From assembly GCA_948146395.1 (NCBI GenBank), contig OX411543.1, forward strand, positions 51,874,017-51,938,016: a stretch of 64,000 nt of DNA, given 5' to 3'. Source of the stretch: Fragum whitleyi. Its lineage: Eukaryota; Mollusca; Bivalvia; Cardiida; Cardiidae. A program made the translations under genes and the position numbers. This document shows, one piece after another, positions 12,301 through 24,300 of this stretch; the first letter of the stretch is position 1, and each line of letters begins with the position of its first letter. The notes below the pieces were generated by a model. That model was not told the origin of the DNA. It was given only the letters and a program-made list of their open reading frames with translations, and made no database searches.

Positions 12301-15300
12301 ACAACCCACCAACAGTGGGGCTCAAACCATAGGACCTCCAGATCAGGGGTAGAGCGCCTATACTACTAGGTCAACCATGCTGTCAGTAAATATATTTCAT
12401 TTACTGTGTGGCTTGCTGAACTGCTATTGTTAACCCTTGTCATGCTGAATAAAAAATAACGTGGCAAAATTATTCTATAATCAAAGTGCTGAAAGCTCTG
12501 TATTTCTTAATTGTGTTTCAGCATTTGATTTTCAAAAATACAATTTTGAAACTTTTTTGATCTAAAAAGGAAAATCAGGTGGTATAGACTAAGATCAGAC
12601 TGCACCTATGTGCAGACTGATCTTTGCCCATACCTAGTGCCAAAGCAGAAATATTCCGGGATCAGCATGACAAGGGTTAAATTTGATATACAATGAATGT
12701 ATTGCAGGTACTGTAATTCTAGAATTATGAAGTTTGACAAGAATGGTTATTATGTGACCGAGTGGGGAACACCAGGGTCCAGATTTGGTAGTGTATTTTG
12801 AGTCTTATATAAGTCTTAATTTATATGAAAAGATAACTTTAATTCATTTCCACATGGTTACTAATATTAAAAGATAAATCATTTTATTGTGATCAGTCTT
12901 GCAAGAAAAAAAGACAAAAGAATAACCCCTGGGAAGTCTGTTAAATAAATTTTTGAAAAGAGATTTATTCTAAAATATTTGAAAAGAGATTTGTTCTAGT
13001 TGATGAAATTAGATGCATATTTAGATAAAAAACATATACAGGAAGGTTTAATGCTAATTCAAGATCTAAAAATTGTTTAAGTTGGAATAAGTTTGGAACC
13101 TAGTCAGCTTGGGCTAGTCATGCAGTCTGATTGGGCTTGACCCTTTAGGCACTACCAAGATGGTCCCTTTTCACATGATGGGTCCCAACTTAAGTTTTGT
13201 CAATGCTTGTTTACTCCCTTCTGACAATCATCGTGTTTATTATAGCTCAAAAGAAATGTATAGAGCAGGGGTGTGGAATTCCCATGCCAGACTCATCCAA
13301 CATGGGTTTTTCTACCTGTGGACAAGTACATTTTTCTTTAGAACTTGTCCATTGAGACTAGTTGAAATGTCGAAAAACAGTTTGTTTCATACAAAATTAA
13401 TATTCAGCAGGATAAGGGCTTGTCACTCATGGACAACATTCATTTATGACATGAAAAGAATATTTTTTTTATTTCATGGAGGTATGAAACTCAAAACCTA
13501 ATTACACTGTATGAATACACAAATCTTATTCATATACAAATGTTGTAAGAATTTTTCTTTCCGTATTTCCATGAAATAAAAGAATATTCTCTTTATGTTA
13601 TAATTTGATATCAGAAAGCTAAATGTAAAGATTTATCCATTATGAAGTAGATTTGACATGGGACTACTTTGTGCACAAGCTTACAAATAGCTGCATACTC
13701 AAAAATGAAAGATATTTAAGCCAATTGAAATGTGTGTAATTTGGTGACCACAACATGAATTAATTAAATATACATTTACAGATAGTGGTTTTCCCCCACC
13801 AGGAACTTTCAATCTACCTCATAGCTTAGGCCTGGCTGAAGACAAAAAGTTAGTGTGTGTAGCAGATAGGGAGAATGGGCGTATTCAGTGTTTTGACTTT
13901 GATGGCAAGTTTGTACGACAAATGCATCATGAGATGTTTGGAAAGAATGTTTATGCACTAGAGTATTGTCCAAAACACGGTATGTATCATTTAATATGCA
14001 TTGCTTAGCTATTATTTTTTTCAAACCAATGGACTTTAAGTTCAATTTTGAGACAGATATTTTGGGTCAAAGGTCAATATTTTGTTTTCTTGAATGAACG
14101 AATTCCAACCCTTATGCCATTTCATTCATAATGTTCGTAACAGAGAAGATCTAGAAAAACTGGTTGCAAGTAAGATCAGATTGCACATGTTAACTCACGG
14201 TAAAAAAAAGGAAAATAAAGAAAACTTGATTAAACCTTTGTTTATATTAAAGTAAAATATGTATTAAGGGACATCTTACGGGACCCCCAAAAAGGGGTTT
14301 GTGAAGGAGAACAGTCCCTTAGTATATGTTTTGTTTACAATATAGAAACATAATTTTGATACATTATGTATATAATTGCGAATTTCTCAATAATTCATTG
14401 TTGTTTAAACTCAATAGAATCATCTCATTGAGATGATTCTAATGAGATTTCTCAATAAAGGATTTATTTACAAAAACTTTTAGGGCAATTATATCTACTT
14501 TTTAAGATATTTTGATTTGAAGGGATTTTGAAAAACGGTCCCTTAATAAATAAAATGGTCCCTTAAAAGACATAGTCGCTCAAGCAAGATGGACTGTAAT
14601 TCATTTGTTATAAAAAAAAAAAATATACATGTACAGTCAACTCTCGTTACAACGACCACGTTTGTTCCCGATAAAAATGTCGTTATAACGAAAATGTCGG
14701 TGTATTGAAAATCACCCCTTCAACTCATAAGTTGATAACATTTTTATACAACATACACTTTTAACTGAAATAAATACTAATAGATTACCTTTGAATATCG
14801 ATAAGATATCTACATGACTTAAAAAACTGAATATTAAAATTTGTTAATTATTACTTTTTGAAGAAAACCTTATAGATTTCCTTCCTTGATTGTGAACAGT
14901 ATTCTCTACAGAATATTAGTTTCCATTAAGATAGATTATAACAGGTTTAAAGCATGTCTTAGCTTCAAATCTAGAGACAATGGAATAATCAGAATTAATA
15001 ATGGAAAATTTTTGCTTCAATTTATCACAGATTGTCGATCTACCACTCTTTTGACAAATAACTCGACAACTGGTCCTGTGTTATATTTGAATGTGCAGAT
15101 TTGAATTCTAAAATTGTATGTTTTTGCTCAAAGAGAGTTGGGTTCGACGCCTCTTTGCTGACGCCTCAGCTATTTTTTAAATAAAAATAGATCAATGTAA
15201 AATGTACGACAAAGATGTTTGCCTAACAATCAAACAAAGTAAAATGACGACTTGCCCTTTTCTCCAAGAAAAGGCCCAGTAAAAAGTTTCCAAATTGTAC

Positions 15301-18300
15301 TCGTCGAATGCAAAGTGGTGTAACCGTATCTTTTTGTAATTAAGTTACGATAATATCACCCTCAACCAACCAAAGGTTAACGGACGAGATCATTGTGTTC
15401 CGGGTGGTTTAATTGTCGATAATCGCCGAAGGGGAAAACTGTATTCGCACTTTAGCATAATTAAGTAAACATGCGTACATCGTTGATTAACACATTACCG
15501 CGAGGTGCTAAAAATAGCCGCTAGGAATTTCCCAGGTTAGTGTCGATGTATTGAATAATAACATATAGGGATTTTGCACTTTCGTTCCCTGATATTTTGT
15601 GTCGATGTCGGAAAACGAGAATTCTGTTGTAACGGGAGAAAAATAAACTGTGCAAATCCGTTCCCAACAAATAAGTGTCGGTATACGAAAATGTCGATGT
15701 AACGGATGTCGATCAAACGGGAGTTGACTGTATGTAAATTAATGATTTATCTTAAGTGATTAAAGTTACAACTTTATCATACATCTCCTGAGAAGAAAAA
15801 TAACCTAAAAATAAATATTCAACTGCCTATTAAATGACAAATGCAACGTTTAAAGTATGTGTCTTGCAGTATGAAATTTATCTTTATCAGGTGGAGTGTT
15901 ATTTGCTGTAAATGGTCCGATAATGGGACCCAAAGATAAGGAAACAAGTGGTTTCACCGTAGATATAAACACTGGAAATCTGTTGTCAACTTGGAACATT
16001 CCTAAGGTATCTAGATTCTTTTAGTTAATCTTTTTTTTGAAATTCAGCGATAAAAAGTTTGAATAAATTATGATTCAATTATCACCAGTTATATTGAATA
16101 ATTATGGTTTTATTCTTACCAGTAACATTCATATAGCTTTTAAGTATAATAGATTGAGAAAATATTTACATTACCTCATGATTATTAGGCTATATAATTG
16201 ATTCAAAGCTGATGTTAATGCTCCTTTAGCTTAACTCTTCTGCAGTTTGTGGCATATTCCGGTTGTACACAAAGCTGTGATACACAGTATAGACCAGGAC
16301 CAGACTGCATAGATGTGCATTCTGATCTTGGCCTACACTGTCTGATTTCTACCCAATTACTCTTGAAAAAACTTGAGCCAGACATGTTGAAATGAAAAAA
16401 GTGAGAAATTAGCTTTAAAAAATCAAATTCACAACAATGGCTTGTATATTACAATTTCAGAACAAATAAAAAAAAATATCTGATAACTATATGTTCATAT
16501 TTGTTGTTTTACAGGGATTGACCCACCCACATGATTTGACAGTGGACACAGAGCGCCATCTGGTGTATGTAGGGGAGCTAAATCCAAGTAAAGTCTGGAA
16601 ATTTGAAATGTCCAAATATCTACTGCAAGGTATGAACAGTTGTTATTATAGGGTACAATGTTTTTGTTTCCAATTCATGCTATCTCTAACTGCCCCAAGA
16701 TTAATTTGCTTAAATTAATACTAGATTAACCATTGGCATGCTGAGCCTGGAATATTCCTGCTTTGGCTGGAGGTAAAGAAAAAGATCAGACTGCACATAT
16801 GTGCAGTCTGATCTTTGTCTTTACCACCTGAATTTATTTCTCAAACAAGAAAAGAATCTTGTATTTTCAAAAGAAATACTTACTACCAATAAGTATATTT
16901 AGTGTCTTCAGCACTTTGATTCAAATCTCATTTGAATTAGGTTTTTATTCAGCATGACAAGGGTTAAAAAATACCTTTCACAATCATTGAATGATGCTGA
17001 AAATTCAAAAATGTGTGTAGATGAAAATATTAAAGCAGTGTAGAGTAGAAAGAGAAGCAAGCCATATTAATATTTGAATAGTTTCATGTTTTGCAAAATC
17101 ATCATTTTGAAATTATTATTTATCATTTAATAAACATCTAAATAGCTTGATATTTGGTCTAATATCAGTGTATATTTGATGACTTTGAATCCATGGTAAC
17201 TGTATAACTCACAACTTTTTAAATGGTTAATTGCACGGTTCTTCAAATTATTTGCCCAAAAGTAAACAGCTGGTCTCATGTATATGTCTTTCAGCATGAC
17301 AATACAGAAGCATAGCCTAGTATTGCTAATCAGAAATGAGATGCTTCGTTAGTAATAAGGTCATCTTGTGTTTAAAAAAATTGAAAGCGGGTCAATGTAT
17401 CGATTGTTCCCTTGAAACATATCATATTTCAGAAAAGCCGTTACCACAAAATGCCATTCTTTACAGGCCCAAAGAATAGAGCTTAGTAGATGATATGAAA
17501 CTGAAGAAACTGCTCTTACAAGCAGGAGTCGCCGTCAAAGTGCAGTTGGTAGCGTGTCAGACTATCATTCTAGAGATCCTGAGTTCAATCCCTTAAGATG
17601 GCACTACAGCCGGCGCAATATAACTGAAAAAAATTGAAAGCCACGTAAAACCCCATTCAAACAAACACATTGTTACAAGTAGGATATGTATTTCCCACTT
17701 TGTTTTCAATCCATAGTTCATATATATAGGAGGTCTTAGAGCTAAATCATAGTATGTGTCTATACAGTGTATTTTGCTCTAAGTCCTCGATAGTTCGATT
17801 TCTTTTAACTTGAAATTGCCATCTATTATATTTATACACTTGTTGTCAGACAATGGATTTAAAAGTTGAAGATTTTGACAGTTCAAATAGTGTACTTTCC
17901 TGTCATTTTAGTAACTAAATATATAATTTAGTCATTTAAATAAATATTTGATTTATTCCCATGCTTCAACAGCTAACTCTACAAAAGGAACAAGTAAACC
18001 AGATGATTCAGATTTGGTCGGTGGTGACCAAACTACCAGCCAGAAGATTTTAACAGATCAAATCAGTACGGCAACTCAAACTGTCTCAATAACTTACACT
18101 GTCTCTCCTACATTTAGTGGTGTCAAACCACCTAACAACGTTCCTTCTGACACAATTAGTGGTGTCAAGCCTTCACCTGATGTTGTCTTGCACAATGACA
18201 CTGTAGATGTTGTGATTGTGGACAGTAATAATCTTCTAGAATGTAGGCATAGAACTCATTCTCTGCAAGCATGCACTGCTTTCTGGTGTCTTTGACCTTG

Positions 18301-21300
18301 ACCCTCCCTGTGTTGTCTGTAGTTTTACTAGAGTATTCATAGGAAAATTGACCTTTGATCACTAACTTAAACTAGTATTTCTGTAGAAGTAAAGTTTATA
18401 ATCATACACCTTCCCAGCATGCACTACTATGTAGTGTCTTTGACCTTGACCTTCCCTGTGTTGTCTGTAGTCATAGAGACTAGAGTATCCAAGTTCATTT
18501 TTCTCTATACTTGTATACAGAAAATTGACCTTTGATCACTCACTTATACTTGTATATTTACAGAAGTAAAGTTTATAATCATACACCTTCCCAGCACGCA
18601 CTGTTATGTATTGTTTATGACATTGACCAGATCTAGTGTGCCTTTGTCATAAAATGTAGATATAATGTATATAAACAGATACCTTCCCAGCATGCGTTAT
18701 ATTATGTGATGTATGACCTTGACCTTTATTGTGAAGTCAGCTAGATCGCTTGATTCACCTTGTCACAGAGGACATGTAATAACTCAGCCTGTGTGTGATA
18801 TTATAATTTTTATATAAGAAGTTATATGAATCAGTTGACCCAGCAACCTGTGAATCTGCACAGCCTAATCAGTGCTAATGCACTTCCCTTCTCTCAACTA
18901 CTTCCGACAGCTTTACATTAGCTTTGCACTGACCCCTGGAGATATTCATGGTGTTTACAGGGATGGTCTAGGTGTCTCATTGGCTTTGCTCCACACACAT
19001 TTGAAATAGCTAATATTACACACTGGCTTTGATAAAAAAAAAATTATCTCGGTGTTTATTTATTCACAGGTGCGTAGCTGCCTATATGCGAGTACGCTGC
19101 TGAATCCACATTATTTGACAAAAATAACCTTTTTTAGCAAAAAAATTGTGGTTTGAAATTCAGCCGCGTTTGCCAGATCTGATAATTACCACATTGAATA
19201 CTTTATAAATCATATAACCTAAATCGTACACCAAAACATAGTATTTTTTTTAAAAGTTGTCAGCCTTTGCAGCTCTTTAAAGTCAGAAGTTTGCACGCAC
19301 CGTATTTTTCGAAATGTAAACAAATTTACATCGAGTTCTTGTGAAAAATTCAGACGCATTTGTCGTATGACTCTATGATTTTGAAATAGTTCTGTTACGA
19401 AAATAAAGCTATTTATCTCCATTTTTATGCTAAAATAAATGGATTTTCGTTGGTCAAGAAAGCTCTCCTGAGGCCCCAAAATGCACCAAATTGCACCATT
19501 TATTTCAAAATATTCAGGGGGGCGTACCCCCTGACCCCTTCGATTATTATGAATCCACATTATTTATAGGCTAGCTATGCGCCTGATTTAAAAGATATTG
19601 TCACTGATTGTTTCAAAGTTTTCAGTGTACTTGGTAAATCAAGTCTGCCCCTGGATATAGTGCACATGTTTGAGGATATATGATCTGAACCATATGTCAT
19701 CTATCCCATGTTAGCCTATGCATGTTATATGTTGTGTATATATTATAGAAGCAACAAGCATTTTTGTAGTTGTTTGCTTACTCAGTTGGTGTAATATTTA
19801 TTATGTAGCTTTATAGTGTCTTCCTATATTCTTACTTTTTTCCTTGAGATTAAGAAAAGGGGCTCTATGGAAATTTTACTGTAATAGCCTCGTAATTGTG
19901 AAATTGTCAACAATTTTCATACAATGTGCTTTTAAGTTCTTCAAAATGATTGTACCAACAAAAAGTTTTTTTTCTTTCAAAGATGGAACATGTATGTCAA
20001 GTATAACAGGAAAAGGAGCCTGAAAGAAATTTGAGGAAATTATTCCTGCCATTGACCTTTGACTTGCTGGAGAGTTAGCTTTTCCCTAGACACTTTCAAA
20101 TACCAAGTATACATATCTAATTCAGATCTATATATTAGGCCATAGACTTTTCAAGGGAGTCAGAAGAGGAGACCAGACCCTCAAGGGCCTCTTGTTTGAA
20201 TAACATTTCACAAATTCTATAACTGTTCCTTCCTTAGAAATTTATCTGTCTTATGAAATAAGTGTTCTTTCCCATATAGTCTATCAGTCTTATGAAATAA
20301 GTGTTCTTTCCCATATAGTCTATCAGTCTTATGAAATAAGTGTTCTTTCCCATATAGTCTATCAGTCTTATGAAATAAGTGTTCTTTCCCTTATAGTTTA
20401 TCCCTCTTATGATATAACTGTTCTTTCCCTTATAGTTTATCCCTCTTATGATATAACTGTTCTTTCCCTCATAGTTTATCCCTCTTATGATATGTGTTCT
20501 CTCCTTTATAGTTTATCCCTCTCATGATATAACTGTTCTTTCCCTTATAGTTTATCCCTTTTATGATATAAGTGTTCTTTCCCTTATAGTTTATCCCTGT
20601 TATGATATGTGTTCTTTCCTTTATAGTTTTTCCCTCATATGATTTGCCATATTACTTTATATTCCTATTATTTGTAATTTTCTTGAAATGAAAGAAGTGA
20701 AATTTTAAATCTATGTCTAATCTCAAAAAAAGAAAAAACAAGGAAATAAGCATTTTTAACCTATAATGATTTTTTGCCTTGCTTTCTTTGTTTGTTAAAG
20801 TGACTACTGTATTTCTCCTTATAAACACCCCCTGGAGCTTTACATAACATGGTCAGTGAGCTTTTATTTAGAAACATTTTATGATTAAAAAAAATCATTA
20901 AATTTGAAGTCTTTTAGGCCTTTTATCTTTAATTTGAGGTGAATTGCCTCTAAACAATCATATCAATGATTGTTTAGAGGAAATTCAACTCAAACTAGAC
21001 AAGAACTTTCAAAAAGTTCCCGAAATGTAGGAATTTGTAGTGGGTTTTCTTTAGAAGTAAAAGTTGTAGTGGTACTGCTACTATTAGGGAGGGTGCTATT
21101 ATTATAGGAAATATGGTTGGTGGACTAGTCTGGAATGTTATATTTAGGAAATTTTCTATGTAGCAGGTAGGAATTAGGTTTTTGAAGAAATCATAATTTT
21201 TAAATAAAAGATTTTTTGAAAATATATTTAAGAAATGTACATGCAGACTTATTTATTTTCAAACTAAGAAATAGAAATTAATAAGTAAAAATGGCAGAAA

Positions 21301-24300
21301 TATGATTGTGTAAGAATTTTTCAGAGAGTCACAGAAAAGACAGAGAGATAAATATTGAGGCAGGATTTTTTTTTTTCCTTTTCTCCAATTAGTGTAGCTC
21401 TTGGTAAACACAGAAAAACTTAATGAATTAAATGTCTTGTGTTCAGGGTGACTTTAAATTCACAACTCATGTCATGCTGAATAAAAACTGGTAAATTTCA
21501 TTTAAAAATAGAGTACAGAAAGCACTGGATGCCCTAATTGTGAGTTAGTAGTTTTTAGCTTAGCTGTTTTTGGAGAAACCTAAGGTATTGCTATAGCCTT
21601 GGTGTAATTGCAGTTGTCGCCGTTGTGCAAAAATGTTGACATTTTGAGATATCTCTGGTTCTACTGAAAGCATTCACTTGAAACTTGGTACACATGTTCA
21701 CCATCAAAAGAGCAATATATGCTAGCAAGGGGGATAACTTTAAATGTATCTGTGCAAATTATGCCCCTTTTTTCAACTTGGATTTTTTTCCACCATCTAG
21801 CACTCAACAGCCTAGCGTAGGCACATGTATATTTTAACTTGTGTGGTTAAAAAGTGAAAAAGGGTAGTGCTGACTAAGATAAGACTCCACATATCAATGG
21901 CTCAGGGTGTAAACATATAGGCAGTTACAACTGTTTTGCACTGAGCAATCAATTAGTGAAGGCTGATCTGAGCCATCAATATGTAAAGGCTAATCTTTGT
22001 CCTTACATCCAGCATGACAAGGGTAAAGAAATGATATCTTGCTATTTGATTCCATGGAGAAAACATTTGCTAATGTTAACCCATTCTATTTTTTTTTAAA
22101 TTGACCTATAGTTTATAGTAATCATTGTATGATTATGAACAGATCCTTGACATTTTTTGTTTGTTTCACTTTTATAAATGCAGGACTTTTACTATAAAAT
22201 GAACTTACAAATTAAATTAACTTGTTCAATATACATTTTTTTTAAGCATAATTGTTCTATTTATTGAAATGAGATACTTTGATGATAAAATTTACTTGTG
22301 ATTATTATTTTCTTCGCATACTTATAGATGAATTAAATTTAATATAAAACATGTAATAGAGTATTTCTCAAAGATAAACCGTATAAGAACCTTTTGAATG
22401 TTTTAAGTTTTGAAAAAGTAAATACATTATAATTGTGACCCGTCACGCGAAATGAGACCATCTGGGTTGTGCGTAAAGTGTTGACCCTAGTCAGACTGTG
22501 CGGTTTGCGGGGCTCACTAGGATGGAATCTTTCACACTTTTCTGAATCTAGATGGATTAATCTACCTTCCAGTGAAAGGATTTTTGAAATGTGATTTCTA
22601 ATTGACATGAACTGGAACCAATCTCTTTTTCAAATATCTATTTTACGGAGTTCCCAGATGGTCCTTTTTCGCGTGACGGGTCACAATTGTAAAATGTAAT
22701 TTATGTAAAGGTAGTATGATTGATCTAGACTGAAAATATTAAAAAAAATGATGTTTATATCCAGGTCAATCTAAGAAGTCATACCAGGTATGATACTGAT
22801 TCACAGAAGAAATGTGATAAAATTTTGTGAATGATGAACAATGGCATTGAAATGGTTGTTATAGTACTTTCTACCCTTTTAACCTTTATTTTCAAATTCC
22901 AACAAGCTTTGAATTCTTCTATGTCTAGTTTTACAGTCAATTCAAACCCACCTAAGTATTTTTCATCTTCTTAATAAAGTAAAACTTGTAATAAGCTACC
23001 AGAAACAGCACCACTTCAAAGCCACCGTTAAAAAAAATTGTGGCTTAATACACATTTTGTTTACAAAATGAATTGATTGAATGAGTATATAATTGCGAAT
23101 TTCTCAATAATCCTACGCTGTGAACACTCAATAGAATCATCTCATTGAGATGATTCTGATGAGTTTTAACAACATAGGATTCATTTGCTATAATTTTTAG
23201 CTCACCTGAGCACCAAGTGCTCAAGGGAGCTATTGTGATGGATCGTTGTCCGGCGTCCGTCTGTCCATCTGTCCGTCACAGCGTCAACTTTTTCTTTAAA
23301 CGACATCTCCTCCTAAACTTATGGGTCAAAATCAACCAAACTTGGCAGAAATATTCCTTGGGTGGTCCCTTATGAAATGCTCAAATGGAAAGGATCCGTG
23401 CCATATCACGGGAAAAGGGGCCTTAATGACAAATTTCTTGTTTACACTCTAGAAGCCACAAATATGGTCCAATCTTCATGAAACTTGGTCAGAATGTTTG
23501 TTAGGTCATGAGGATGAAGTCTTTTGAAAATGGGGAGGATCCCTGCCATATCACGGAAAAAGGGGCCTTAATGACAATTTTGTCAAGAATTTCTTGAAAC
23601 GACATCTCCTCCTAAACTTATGGGTCAAAATCAACCAAACTTGGCAGAAATATTCCTTGGGTGGTCCCTTATGAAATTTGCTCAAATGGAAAGGATCTGT
23701 GCCATATCACGGGAAAAGGGGCCTTAATGACAAATTTCTTGTTTACACTCTAGAAGCCACAAATATGGTCCAATCTTCATGAAACTTGGTCAGAATGTTT
23801 GTTAGGTCATGAGGATGAAGTCTATTGAAAATGGGAAGGATCCGTGCCATATCATGGGAAAAGGGGTCTTAATGACAATTTTTTTGTTTACTCTAGAAGC
23901 CACAAATATGGTCCAATCATAATGAAACTTTGTCAGAATGTTTGTTATGTCATGAGGATGAACTCATTTGAAAATGGGAAGTATCCATGCCATATCACTG
24001 GAAAAGGGGCCTTAATGACAATTTTCTTGAAAGAGCTTCAAACGCCACAAATATAATCCAATCTTCATGAAACTTGATCAAAATGTTTGCCAGGTCACAA
24101 GAATGAACTCTGTTGAAAATGGGAAGGTTCATGCCAAATCATAGGAAATGGAGTCTTAATAATAATATCAGGTGAGCGATTTAGGGCCCTCAGGGTCCTC
24201 TTGTTATACCAATGATACCTACTTTCTCAGATATTTCGATTTAAAGAAGGGAATTTTGAAATTGGTCGCCTAAAAAAAAAGGCTACTTAATAGTGAACGA

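Larger units (their letters stand above)
11673..12707 (+). other. PAM intron: repeat content
   Basis: Contains an inverted tRNA-like SINE fragment (12240-12385) and a TTAA MITE (12430-12680). The part at 11720-12230 is AT-rich with no recognised element and no gene. Confidence 0.5.
16630..17972 (+). other. PAM intron: repeat content
   Basis: Contains an inverted TTAA MITE (16726-16967) and an internally deleted SINE (17520-17667). The rest is AT-rich DNA without recognised features. Confidence 0.5.

Noticed and set aside
13802..13979. Alternative acceptor CCACCAG for the PAL exon
   Set aside because: It would remove the residues DSGFPPP and break the phase set by the preceding exon.
14886..15104. 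Possible transposase in the Tc1/mariner-like element
   Set aside because: The 72-codon frame has no DDE or HTH motif and the element is too short for a transposase.
20247..20645. CRISPR-like array
   Set aside because: Repeats are directly tandem with no unique spacers, and the DNA is metazoan.
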